From Saccharicrinis sp963677245 (lineage in GTDB: Bacteria > Bacteroidota > Bacteroidia > Bacteroidales > Marinilabiliaceae), in NCBI GenBank assembly GCA_963677245.1, contig OY781921.1, positions 5,456,001-5,520,000 on the forward strand: a stretch of 64,000 bases of DNA. Reading direction: 5' to 3'. Position numbers and translations under genes: made by a program. Below the pieces are notes generated by a model that was not told the DNA's origin, did no database searches, and worked only from the letters and a program-made list of their open reading frames with translations. Of this stretch, positions 47,197 to 55,801 are shown one piece after another; position 1 is the first letter of the stretch, and the number at the start of each line of letters is the position of its first letter.

Positions 47197-49455
47197 TTAG
47201 TCGTTGTTGTAACTTCCAAATTCTTTCTGAGCTTTTAACAAGTTACCAATATGCAAAATCATATTTTGGGTTTCGTGTAACAAGTTTAAAAACAACATAC
47301 TATTTTGTGTGCTCGATTTAGAAGATTTCTTAATTCGCTTTAATTGTTTTTTTCTAAGCGATTTTAAATCTCCGGTGAATTTTTCCATCTTATCGCGGGC
47401 AGATTCAAAGTCATTGTAATCACCTTTCTTAATAATATCAATCACCGAGCTGATATATTTGGCTACATCATCAACACAGATATTAAGATCCTCGTATTGT
47501 TTATCATTAAATGGTGTATGGTTGTTATCCAGATGTTGATAACAAGGTTTTACGATATAAGATAAAGCATGTGCTGCTTCTCTTAAATAATCAATTACTT
47601 GTACGTAATGTAAGCTAGAATCAATTTCTGATTCCTGTAATTTTTTAACTGTTTTGTAAATATTGTCCTTATACCCTTTAATGGTTTTGTTTAACTCAGA
47701 TACCTTTTTAATATTCTGTTTGATTCCTTTTCTGTTTTCTTCCTGGAAAAGAGGGAATGTGGCAGTGTATATATCAGAAACCTCTTGCAGGCAAGATATA
47801 GTATTTAAAGTACAGTTATCAAAAATCGCTTTAGCTAAAGCTTTTTCATCTACCTCTTCAAGTGTGGCAGTTTTTGTATCGATGCTTTTAGCACTTCTTT
47901 TTTTACTGATAATGTGAGTTCTGTAAATAATAAACAAAGAAATAGCGATAAGGACGAATACCATATAAACACCACCAAAATAAATAATATTGGCTACGAT
48001 AAAACAAACTGTAAATGCAGATATGGCAGTTAAAAACCATCCTCCCACAACAGATAGTACTCCGGTTACACGATATACAGCACTTTCTCTACCCCAGGCT
48101 CCGTCGGTTAATGAACTACCCATAGCTACCATAAAGGTTACGTAGGTGGTGGATAGAGGAAGTTTAAAAGAGGTTGCTAAAGATATCAGAATACTAGCAA
48201 CAACTAAATTTACCGAGGCACGAAGCATATCAAACACAGGAGCTTCATCTCCCAATTGCTTTCTTTTTTCTTCATATACCTGATAGTCAAACTGCTTTTC
48301 GATTTTTGTGCGAACACCTGCCGGAATTACCTTATTAACAGTATTTACCATGTTTACAACTCCATGAACAATGGCACGGGATAAATAAGATGAACCGAAT
48401 CTTTCTTCACCTTCATGTTGTCTGGCTAAATCTAAAGATGTTTTTACCACATTACGGGCTTTTTTAGAAGTCCATAAAGTGATAACCATGATTAAACCGG
48501 CAATAATTAAAAGGTAGGTGTCTGTTTTTACTTTCCCAGCTAAGGATTCCATTAATAAACCATCAGCAGCAGAACCGGATGCCTGAAATATCTTAAATGA
48601 TTCAAATCCGGCTAACGGTACTCCAATAAAGTTAACTAAATCGTTGCCGGCAAATGCCATAGCTAAAGCAAAAGTTCCAACCAGTACCGTTAATCTCAGA
48701 ATGTCTGTTTTAAAGATCATTCGCATCAATTGCAATAGAATGGTCCAGCCGGCAAAACTGATGAAAATAATTTGAACCGTATTTTCTTTAACCCAGGCTT
48801 TGGCATCGCTACTCATAAAAGAAGCCCCTTTAGCACCTTTCACCAAAATAAAATAAGTGATTGCTGTAATAGCAATTCCTCCCCAAAGGGCACCTAAATA
48901 CTTAAGACGACTTTCATAATTAAAAGAAAAAACGAGCCTGGTAAAATATTGAATAATAGCTCCGGAAGAGAAAGCCACCACAACGGATAATAAAATACCG
49001 GATATAATGGCCAGCGCTTTGGCGGTGTTAATATAATCACTTAAAGGAATTTCCGGGTTGTTAGATAGCTTGATGATAGACAGTGCTATAGCTCCACCCA
49101 GTAATTCAAAAACAATAGATACGGTGGTGGAAGTAGGCATTCCAAATGTATTAAATACATCCAGCAATAATACATCCGTAATCATTACCGCTAAAAATAT
49201 GGTCATGATTTCAGTAAAATAAAAGTACTGAGGATTAAAAATCCCTTTTCGGGCAACTTCCATCATACCACTTGAAAATGTGGCTCCGACAAAAATACCA
49301 GCTGCCGCTATGACCATAATAACTTTAAAAGGTGCTGCTTTAGATCCTAATGCTGAGTTTAAAAAGTTAACAGCATCATTACTTACACCTACAACCAAAT
49401 CTGATATAGCCAATACAAACAAAACGACTACCAGAATTAAATAAATATTGTCCAT
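47197..49455 (-). CDS. PiT-family inorganic phosphate transporter with C-terminal PhoU-like domain
   Basis: The 752-residue protein has about 12 membrane helices in two inverted PiT halves, each with the family signature: G-V-S-N-D-A-V-N-F-L-N-S-A near residue 23 and F-A-G-N-D-L-V-N-F-I-G near 265. Residues about 540-745 form a cytoplasmic all-helical PhoU-like domain. Fusion of PiT with a regulatory PhoU domain is usual in Bacteroidota. It should import phosphate with protons or sodium. TATGTTTG on the minus strand at 49490-49497 could be its -7 box. Confidence 0.92.
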   Translation of the reverse strand: MDNIYLILVVVLFVLAISDLVVGVSNDAVNFLNSALGSKAAPFKVIMVIAAAGIFVGATFSSGMMEVARKGIFNPQYFYFTEIMTIFLAVMITDVLLLDVFNTFGMPTSTTVSIVFELLGGAIALSIIKLSNNPEIPLSDYINTAKALAIISGILLSVVVAFSSGAIIQYFTRLVFSFNYESRLKYLGALWGGIAITAITYFILVKGAKGASFMSSDAKAWVKENTVQIIFISFAGWTILLQLMRMIFKTDILRLTVLVGTFALAMAFAGNDLVNFIGVPLAGFESFKIFQASGSAADGLLMESLAGKVKTDTYLLIIAGLIMVITLWTSKKARNVVKTSLDLARQHEGEERFGSSYLSRAIVHGVVNMVNTVNKVIPAGVRTKIEKQFDYQVYEEKRKQLGDEAPVFDMLRASVNLVVASILISLATSFKLPLSTTYVTFMVAMGSSLTDGAWGRESAVYRVTGVLSVVGGWFLTAISAFTVCFIVANIIYFGGVYMVFVLIAISLFIIYRTHIISKKRSAKSIDTKTATLEEVDEKALAKAIFDNCTLNTISCLQEVSDIYTATFPLFQEENRKGIKQNIKKVSELNKTIKGYKDNIYKTVKKLQESEIDSSLHYVQVIDYLREAAHALSYIVKPCYQHLDNNHTPFNDKQYEDLNICVDDVAKYISSVIDIIKKGDYNDFESARDKMEKFTGDLKSLRKKQLKRIKKSSKSSTQNSMLFLNLLHETQNMILHIGNLLKAQKEFGSYNND

Positions 49456-49915
49456 TAATTTGTTAGTTTAATTACTCTTAATAGTGGCGCAAACATAGGT
49501 AGTATTCAAACTATTAATATTTGCTAAATGTTATATAAATGTTAACTGAATGTTAACAAAGGTAGTGTTTAGCTAAAATTAACAAATAAATAATCATAAA
49601 TTTTCATCAAAGAAGGTGTGTGAAGCTCTTTGTAAAGAGATTTTAGTTTTCTTTATGAATTGAAAATCAAAACAATATAATAAAAGATCAATTGGGATCT
49701 AAAGCCGGCCTATTTTTAAGTGTAGTTTTTTCTTCTATTTTTGCTCTCCCTAAAATAATTAGAGTTGTTTATAATAATAATATGAATGATAGGGAATCAG
49801 TAATTTATAAGGAACCTTAAACTTGAATTCGACCGTAAACTTCACTACCTTAAATACAATGTCTATAGTGGGTGTAAGGAGATTGAAAAGTGGGATTGAA
49901 GGATAATATAAAGAG
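49456..49915. other. Promoter gap between PiT and LysE genes
   Basis: 460 bp without a gene. It holds the putative minus-strand -7 box TATGTTTG (49490-49497). The rest is AT-rich and I see no repeats of the CAGT family and no strong hairpin. GTTAACTGAATGTTAAC (about 49540-49556) is a small palindrome. Confidence 0.5.
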
Positions 49916-50554
49916 ATGATATTACAATATTATATTGATGGCATAATCGTTGGTTTTTCGGCTTCGGTACCTTTGGGACCGATTGGGGTGCTGTGTATAC
50001 AGCGTACCTTAAATAAAGGCCGCTTATCCGGATTTATTTCAGGTTTAGGTGCAGCGTTGAGCGATACTGCTTATGCTGTTATTGCAGGATTTAGCCTCTC
50101 TTTTATCATTAGCTTTATTGAAAAGCAAATGTTATATATTCAGATATTTGGTGCTGTTTTATTAATATTATTAGGTATCAATATTTTTTATAGTAACCCG
50201 GCCAAGCAGCTTAGGAAGCAGCGGCAGGGTAAAGGCAATTTATTTCAGGATTTTATTTCCACTTTTCTAATTACCATATCTAACCCCTTAGCCATATTTT
50301 TATTTTTAGCCTTTTTTGCCGGATTTGGAGCAGTTAAACCGGGAGGAGGAGCCTATGATCACTTTGTTTTAATAGGAGGAGTGATGTCTGGTGCGTCTTT
50401 GTGGTGGTTTATTCTTACTTCGCTGATTAGTATGTTTCGTTCAAAAATTAACTTGCGCAGGTTATGGTGGCTGAATAAAATTACCGGTGCCACCATTGTT
50501 ATTCTTGTCGTTATTGGTTTTATTATTTTTATGATTGATAATCCGCTGGATTAG
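49916..50554 (+). CDS. LysE-family exporter
   Basis: The 212-residue membrane protein has six predicted helices and the LysE/RhtB pattern: S-V-P-L-G-P-I-G-V-L-C-I-Q-R-T-L, S-G-L-G-A-A-L-S-D, T-I-S-N-P-L-A-I. It probably exports an amino acid or related small molecule; substrate unknown. Single gene; a repeat-filled gap follows. Confidence 0.85.
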   Translation: MILQYYIDGIIVGFSASVPLGPIGVLCIQRTLNKGRLSGFISGLGAALSDTAYAVIAGFSLSFIISFIEKQMLYIQIFGAVLLILLGINIFYSNPAKQLRKQRQGKGNLFQDFISTFLITISNPLAIFLFLAFFAGFGAVKPGGGAYDHFVLIGGVMSGASLWWFILTSLISMFRSKINLRRLWWLNKITGATIVILVVIGFIIFMIDNPLD

Positions 50555-50830
50555 TTTTCAGTCATCAGTCATCAGTTAACAGTAAGTAGTCAACAGTCTT
50601 CAATTTAGAGTTATTAGGGGGAACAGTAATCAGTCAAAAGTCAACAGTGTAAGATAATCCTAATGACCTATTAACCTAATACCCTAACGATCAAAGTAAA
50701 ATCCTGGCTCTTCAGTAAACAGTCATCAGTCTTTTGGTGAATTGGTAAGTTGCTAAACCGTTTAGTTGATTAATGTAATTACTTTCAACTCCTCAATTCG
50801 ACAAATAAGCAATTCGACAATCCTAAAATC
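50555..50830. repeat. CAGT-heptad and TTCGACA repeat, locus 4
   Basis: 50558-50655 repeats CAGTCATCAGTCATCAGTT and CAGTAAGTAGTCAACAGTC-type heptads; 50713-50736 repeats them again. 50737-50830 is the second module (GCTAAACCGTTTAGTTG, then CAATTCGACAAATAAGCAA and TTCGACAATCC). No gene. Confidence 0.82.
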
Positions 50831-50853
50831 CAAACATCGCCAATACTTACCAT

Positions 50854-51666
50854 TTACTTGTTTAGCGGAGAATCTGGTTCTTTTGCCATATGGTTGTAGG
50901 CCATTTTTTCCAATAAACGAGGCATCCATTTTTTGAGCCATACGGTTAGTTTACCTTCCACAAAAGTCAGTATTAAAGTTGCTTTTCTTTTTTTGATGGC
51001 ATTGGCTACTTTAAAAGCGACCTCTTCCGCACTCATCATTTTATCTTCTTTACGAGGTGTTTCACCTTGCTGAGAACCATCGTTAGTCAGCGCTGTTTTT
51101 CTTATGTTTGAAGCTGTAAAGCCCGGAGCGGCAATCAATACGTGTAAGCCTTTTTTTAGGTTTTCAACCCGTAAGGTTTCTAAAAAACCATGCATGGCAA
51201 ATTTGCTGGCACTATAACCTGTTCGAGCCGGTAGGCCTATAAAGCCAGCAATGGAAGAAATGCCTGTAACAGAACCTTTGGAAGCTAAAAGATGAGGTAA
51301 GGCATATTTAGTACAATAAACCGTTCCCCAGAAATTTACATCCATCAATTGTTTGAGAACGGCTAAATCTACGTCTTCAAATAAAGCACGCATAGATAAA
51401 CCTGCATTATTAATTAAAATATCAATCGCTTTGTAATGTGCCACTGATTTTTCAATCAAGTGCCTGCAATCTTCCTCTTTGCACACATCTGTAGGAACCG
51501 TGATAACATCCGAACCATGTTGTTGTAGCTCTTGCTCAATTTCTTTGAGTTTATCTTCAGATCTGGCTGCTAATACTAATTTAGATCCTCTCTGTGCAAA
51601 TTCTTTGGCCAAGGCTAAACCTATTCCGGATGAAGCTCCGGTAATCACTACGACTTTATTTTTCAT
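50854..51666 (-). CDS. SDR-family oxidoreductase
   Basis: From the Met at 51666 the protein has about 270 residues: Rossmann motif T-G-A-S-S-G-I-G, N-N-A-G, catalytic Ser then Y-S-A-S-K. The C-terminal extension with K-K-W-M-P-R-L-L-E-K-M suggests the DHRS7/DltE-like subgroup that acts on lipidic substrates. Eight extra codons upstream to 51690 are possible but are not conserved-looking. Substrate unknown. Confidence 0.87.
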   Translation of the reverse strand: MKNKVVVITGASSGIGLALAKEFAQRGSKLVLAARSEDKLKEIEQELQQHGSDVITVPTDVCKEEDCRHLIEKSVAHYKAIDILINNAGLSMRALFEDVDLAVLKQLMDVNFWGTVYCTKYALPHLLASKGSVTGISSIAGFIGLPARTGYSASKFAMHGFLETLRVENLKKGLHVLIAAPGFTASNIRKTALTNDGSQQGETPRKEDKMMSAEEVAFKVANAIKKRKATLILTFVEGKLTVWLKKWMPRLLEKMAYNHMAKEPDSPLNK

Positions 51667-51694
51667 GATGAATGATTCTGTTTGCTGCAAATGT

Positions 51695-51780
51695 ATAAAA
51701 AAGAGTTTTCAGTTAACAGTTAACAGAGAGCAGTCTTCAGTAAACAGTATACAGTCAACAGTAAATAGTTATTTGAAACA
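51695..51780. repeat. CAGT-heptad module before the large array, locus 5
   Basis: CAGTTAACAGTTAACAGAGA and the following CAGTCTTCAGTAAACAGTA show CAGT every 7 nt. It continues into the seven-unit array. Confidence 0.8.
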
Positions 51781-52680
51781 TGTCGAGTTGTTTAATCGTT
51801 CAGTTGTTTAGTTGAATTATAAGAATATACAGTTTGATACTTCGGCAAATCCTCACTTCGACAATCTCATATCCAAAGTCGTCAGTGAGTAGTTTTAAGT
51901 ATACAGTTAGCAGTCAATAGTTAACAGTCAATAGTCATTTGTAACATGTCGAGTTGTACAATCGTTCAGTTGTTTAGTTGAATTATATGTCTATCCAGTT
52001 CGACACTTTAGCAATTCTACAATTCGCCAATCTGATATCCAAAGTTGTTAGTGAGTGGTTATTAGTATGTAGTTAGCAATCAATAGTTAACGGTAGGTGG
52101 TAAATAGTCATTTGTAACATGTCGAGTTGTTTAATCGTTGAGTTGTTGAATTGCTTTTATATAATCAGTTCGACACTTTTGCAAATAAACAGTTCAACAA
52201 ATCTGCACTTCGTCAATCTGCATTGCTAGCTGTCGAGTTGTTTAATCGTTGAGTTGTTGAATTGCCTTTGAATATTATCAGTTCGACACTTCTGTAAATA
52301 AACAGTTCAACAAATCTGCACTTCGTCAATCTGCATTGCTAGTTGTAGAGTTGTTTAATCGTTGAGTTGTTTAATTGCCTTTATATAATCAGTTCGACAC
52401 TTCTGCAGATAAACAGTTCAACAAATCTGCACTTCTTCAATCTGCATTGCTAGTTGTCAAGTTGTTTAATCGTTGAGTTGTTTAATTGCCTTTGGATATT
52501 ATCAGTTCGACACTTCTGCAAATAAACGGTTCAACAAATCTGCACTTCGTCAACCTGCATTGCAAGCCTTATTGTTGTTTAATCGTTGAGTTGTTGAATT
52601 GCTTTTATATAATCAGTTCGACACTTTTGCAAATAAACAGTTCAACAAATCCACACTTCATTAACCTCAAAACCTAATTG
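51781..52680. repeat. Array of seven repeat units before the polysaccharide locus
   Basis: Units start near 51781, 51947, 52120, 52231, 52344, 52455 and 52570. The first two are about 166-173 bp and contain an added CAGT module; the last five are 111-115 bp. Each unit begins TGTCGAGTTGTTTAATCGTT and carries TCAGTTCGACACTT and AACAGTTCAACAAATCTGCA. Within a unit TGTCGAGTTG/CAGTTCGACA and GAGTTGTTGAATTG/CAGTTCAACAAATC are near-perfect inverted pairs, so every unit can fold. The frames through the array carry no plausible protein. Confidence 0.9.
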
Positions 52681-52769
52681 TAATTCCTTGACTAAGAAAA
52701 CTCTTATTTCGAACTGTTCAAAAAGCAGGAAAAACACACTTTTTTACCATGGCAGTAGCAAAAAATTTA

Positions 52770-52777
52770 TAAATTTG
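52770..52777 (+). promoter_or_regulatory. Putative -7 element before the antiterminator gene
   Basis: TAAATTTG matches TAnnTTTG and is 30 nt before the proposed TTG start. The -33 region only has a T run. Confidence 0.5.
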
Positions 52778-52799
52778 CTTGTTCGAAAATCGAAGCATT

Positions 52800-53309
52800 T
52801 TGAAAGAAGACACAACAACGCATACCTGGTATGCTTTATATACCAAATCAAGAGCTGAAAAAAAAGTCGCTGAGGGACTAAGTAAAGTTGGAATAACCAA
52901 TTACCTTCCGTTAAAAAGGGAGTTGAAACAGTGGAGTGATCGCAAAAAATGGGTGGAAACTCCGGCTATTAGCTCCTATATCTTTGTTCACATCACTCCC
53001 AATCAATACCGGTCTGTTTTTGAAGTAAATGGCGTAGTGGCCTATGTGGCCCACAAGGGTAATGCCTTAAGTATTCCCGAGCATGAAATTTATGCCATGA
53101 AGCAAACTATTGAGAATAAGATCGCTTTCGATGTGGAAGCAACAAATATTAAAAAAGGAGAGGAAATTACTGTAACCTCAGGCCCTTTAAAAGGTATAAG
53201 CGGGATAGTGAATTCTATACAGGGGACAAAAAAGCTTTATTTAAATATTTCGAATATTGGTTATACCTTGGTTGTAGACTTAAATGATGCTATGATTGAG
53301 CGGAAATAA
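52800..53309 (+). CDS. UpxY-type NusG-like transcription antiterminator
   Basis: The 169-residue protein belongs to the specialised NusG family that heads capsule loci in Bacteroidota. The NGN domain covers about 10-105 (W-Y-A-L-Y-T-K-S-R-A-E-K-K-V, Y-L-P-L-K-R, S-Y-I-F-V-H-I) and a KOW domain follows (G-E-E-I-T-V-T-S-G-P-L-K-G-I-S-G-I-V). No ATG is available; I choose the TTG at 52800, close behind the -7 box. A TTG at 52779 is possible. Its position at the start of the polysaccharide operon suggests it lets polymerase read through this operon. Confidence 0.9.
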   Translation: MKEDTTTHTWYALYTKSRAEKKVAEGLSKVGITNYLPLKRELKQWSDRKKWVETPAISSYIFVHITPNQYRSVFEVNGVVAYVAHKGNALSIPEHEIYAMKQTIENKIAFDVEATNIKKGEEITVTSGPLKGISGIVNSIQGTKKLYLNISNIGYTLVVDLNDAMIERK

Positions 53310-53575
53310 ATATGTGTTGATTTGATAAGTTGTTGAACTGCTTAGTCGATTAAATATGTAATTGAGTATTGTTATTACTTATTTGATTTGTTTTTGGCTT
53401 AGTTTGTGTCTAAGTGATAATATTTAAGAGAGTTATGTTTTACTCACTCCATGTGATTTGGGACTGAGGGAGGCGAAGCTGTGAAAAAAAACGAAGTTTT
53501 TTTTAATGTTGAACTGTTTAATTGTCTAATTGCGGAGTTGTTAAAAGAACAATTTCAACAAGTCAATCATAAATT
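53310..53575. repeat. Gap with family repeats and an A/T hairpin
   Basis: 266 bp. GTTGAACTGCTTAGTCGATTA and GTTGAACTGTTTAATTGTC echo the array units. A perfect AAAAAAAAC-GAA-GTTTTTTTT hairpin lies at 53484-53504. Confidence 0.7.
53484..53504 (+). terminator. A/T hairpin with GAA triloop after the antiterminator gene
   Basis: AAAAAAAAC (53484-53492) and GTTTTTTTT (53496-53504) are exact complements around GAA. It resembles an intrinsic terminator but the stem is nearly all A-T. It could be the site at which the NusG-like protein acts. Confidence 0.5.
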
Positions 53576-53953
53576 ATGACTCCTAAACAAATTTACCAAT
53601 ATAACTTTGAGAAATTAGAAATATGGCAATTATCCAGAATACTTGTAAAAGAAATATATTTAGTAACAAATAACTTTCCTGAATCAGAAAAGTTTGGGCT
53701 TACAAACCAACTCCGAAGAGCGTCTGTTTCTATATCATCAAATATAGCCGAAGGTAGTGGAAGGATTTCAACAAAAGATAAGGCAAGGTTTGTTGAAATT
53801 GCCTATTCGAGTTTATTGGAAGTACTAAATCAAATCATTTTGTCTAATGATCTTGGCTTTATCTCTGAAGAGTCACTTTTAAAGTTTAGAGAGACTATAA
53901 ATGAGTTATCCAATAAAGTGAATGCTTTTCACAAAATGCTTTTAAATAAATAA
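53576..53953 (+). CDS. Four-helix-bundle protein (S23/IVP family)
   Basis: The 125-residue all-helical protein matches the family first found in 23S rRNA intervening sequences: F-E-K-L-E-I-W-Q-L-S-R-I-L-V near the N-terminus, then L-T-N-Q-L-R-R-A-S-V-S-I-S-S-N-I-A-E-G-S-G-R. It is often found singly inside polysaccharide and other accessory loci of Bacteroidota, with unknown function. Its place between antiterminator and APS kinase genes is typical of such insertions. The rRNA operon in this window has no such insertion. Confidence 0.9.
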   Translation: MTPKQIYQYNFEKLEIWQLSRILVKEIYLVTNNFPESEKFGLTNQLRRASVSISSNIAEGSGRISTKDKARFVEIAYSSLLEVLNQIILSNDLGFISEESLLKFRETINELSNKVNAFHKMLLNK

Positions 53954-54006
53954 AAATATCATCTTAACAGTTAAACAAATTAACAACTCAACAATTAAAC
54001 ATTGAG

Positions 54007-54621
54007 ATGAACAACATACATCCCACTAATATCTATCTCACCAGAGACGATAAAGAACAATACCTAAAGCAAGATGCCAAAGTGATCTGGATAACCGGAT
54101 TAAGTGGTTCAGGAAAAAGCACACTGGCCAGTGGACTGGAAAGAAAACTGGCGGAAAAAGGGTATTTTACGCAGGTACTTGATGGAGATAATATTCGTTC
54201 CGGTATCAATAAAAACCTTGGTTTTACAGATGAGGACAGAACGGAAAATATACGCCGTATTGCAGAGGTTAATAAGCTGTTTTTAAACTGTGGTATTATT
54301 ACCTTAAACGCTTTTGTATCGCCAACCAACGAAATTCGTCATATGGCGAGAGAAATAATTGGTACCGAAGATTTTATCGAAATATTTGTAGATGCAAGCT
54401 TTGACACTTGTGCGCAACGAGACCCCAAAGGACTCTATAAAAAAGCACTGGCAGGTGAAATCAAAAACTTTACCGGACTGGATGCTCCTTTTGACAAACC
54501 GGATGATGCGGAAGTAAGCATCAATACAGATGAATTAAGTATTGAAGAAGGAATTGAGAAAGCTTTAGAGTTTGTGTTGGAAAAGGTCAGTAAGGTTAAA
54601 GTGAACAAGGATAAAGGATAA
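54007..54621 (+). CDS. cysC: Adenylylsulfate (APS) kinase
   Basis: The 204-residue kinase makes PAPS, the universal sulfate donor, from APS and ATP. P-loop G-L-S-G-S-G-K-S-T (31-39), D-G-D-N-I-R, and the lid/substrate segment F-V-S-P-T are intact; D-P-K-G-L-Y-K-K-A and N-F-T-G-L-D-A-P-F are also family typical. No ATP sulfurylase genes are near. Its location in a glycan locus together with a sulfotransferase at 62271 argues for polysaccharide sulfation rather than cysteine synthesis. Confidence 0.96.
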   Translation: MNNIHPTNIYLTRDDKEQYLKQDAKVIWITGLSGSGKSTLASGLERKLAEKGYFTQVLDGDNIRSGINKNLGFTDEDRTENIRRIAEVNKLFLNCGIITLNAFVSPTNEIRHMAREIIGTEDFIEIFVDASFDTCAQRDPKGLYKKALAGEIKNFTGLDAPFDKPDDAEVSINTDELSIEEGIEKALEFVLEKVSKVKVNKDKG

Positions 54622-54639
54622 AGGGGGCAAGGTTAAAGT

Positions 54640-54800
54640 GTTCAGTAATCAGTTGACAGCGAACAGTAAGCAGTAAACAGTTATTATCTGTCGAGTTGTT
54701 CAATCGTTCAGTTGTTTAGTTGAATTATATATGTATACAGTTTAACAGTGCAACAAACCCACAATTCGTCAATCAAAAATCCAAAGTGAACACTGACTTC
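54640..54800. repeat. Intergenic repeat family, locus 6
   Basis: 54640-54680 has CAGTTGACAGCGAACAGTA-like heptads. 54688-54775 has CTGTCGAGTTGTTCAATCG, CAGTTGTTTAGTTGAATTAT and ACAATTCGTCAATC, almost the start of the array unit at 51781. No gene. Confidence 0.82.
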
Positions 54801-54840
54801 ATGGCTCGCAAAATAAATACTCAGTTAAAAACTAAGTCCT

Positions 54841-54878
54841 AACAACTAACAGCTAACAACTAACAGCTAACAACTAAT
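54841..54878. repeat. 14-bp tandem repeat directly before the permease gene
   Basis: AACAACTAACAGCT is repeated two times and two thirds, ending 2 nt before the ATG at 54881. It occupies the place of a ribosome binding site. Confidence 0.8.
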
Positions 54879-54880
54879 AA

Positions 54881-55741
54881 ATGAATTCCGAATCTCAGCA
54901 TACAAAAACAACAGTATATCAGGCTCAGGATAGTTTATCTTTAAGAAAAATTTTCATAGAACTGCTGATTGATATAAAACCAGCCAGAGAATTAGGATTA
55001 CAACTGGCTAAAAGAGATATTAAAGCTGCATACAGACAATCACTATTAGGTATTTTATGGGCATTTATACCACCCTTAATGAACTCATTGATATGGATTG
55101 TTCTGAATAGCTCAAAAACAGTTACTATTCAAAAAACACCGATTCCTTATCCTGCATTTGTATTAATTGGTACCTTAATGTGGCAGGTCTTAACAGAATC
55201 GGTCAATCAACCTTTGCGTAGTGTTAAATCAGGAAAAAGTATATTAGCTAAACTAAATTTCCCCAGAGAATCATTATTATTTCATGGTTTTTTCACCTTA
55301 CTGTTCAATACTCTATTAAAGTTAACAATTATTGTAGCAGTACTATTGGTATTTAAAATCAATCCGGGGTGGCAAGGACTTGGGTTTATTCCAATGCTAA
55401 TTGGTTTGATGATAACAGGTTTCTCAATTGGAATGCTTGTTTTACCAGTGGGCATGATGTATGGAGATATTTCGCGGATGATTCCATTGGCAATGCAATT
55501 TCTGATGTTACTCACTCCGGTGGTTTTTCCAATGCCTGAGTCTGGTAAGTTGTTGATGTTTAACCAGGTTAATCCATTTTCGTATTTAATAGAAACTACT
55601 CGAAATCTATTAACAGCTCAAGCTATTCCCTATTTGGTTCCAACATTAAGTATACTCGGAGTAGCATTTGTATTTTTAATAATTGCCGTGATTGTGTATC
55701 GCTTTATCATGCCTATTATTATTGAACGTGTAGGTGCGTAA
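54881..55741 (+). CDS. wzm: ABC-type polysaccharide export permease
   Basis: The 286-residue protein has six membrane segments and the ABC-2 permease pattern of O-antigen/capsule exporters (A-Y-R-Q-S-L-L-G-I-L-W-A-F, P-Y-P-A-F-V-L-I-G, then Q-V-N-P-F-S-Y-L-I-E-T-T-R). It moves completed polymer from the cytoplasm to the periplasm with the ATPase encoded next. The first 30 residues are cytoplasmic. A 60-bp gap separates it from wzt. Confidence 0.93.
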   Translation: MNSESQHTKTTVYQAQDSLSLRKIFIELLIDIKPARELGLQLAKRDIKAAYRQSLLGILWAFIPPLMNSLIWIVLNSSKTVTIQKTPIPYPAFVLIGTLMWQVLTESVNQPLRSVKSGKSILAKLNFPRESLLFHGFFTLLFNTLLKLTIIVAVLLVFKINPGWQGLGFIPMLIGLMITGFSIGMLVLPVGMMYGDISRMIPLAMQFLMLLTPVVFPMPESGKLLMFNQVNPFSYLIETTRNLLTAQAIPYLVPTLSILGVAFVFLIIAVIVYRFIMPIIIERVGA

Positions 55742-55801
55742 TTGCTGGTGGCAACTAGCACAAACAGCTAATGAAAAATAACATAAAGCTAATAACTAAA
55801 A

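Noticed and set aside
52486..52677. A 63-codon frame with an internal peptide repeat inside the array
   Set aside because: The peptide repeat only mirrors the DNA repeat; no start signal or family resemblance supports it.
51781..52680. Array considered as a CRISPR
   Set aside because: Whole units of 111-173 bp are conserved, with no short identical repeats and unique spacers, and there are no cas genes in the window.
53576..53953. Four-helix-bundle gene as part of a 23S rRNA intervening sequence
   Set aside because: It is far from the rRNA operon, inside the glycan locus, and the 23S gene here shows no such insertion.
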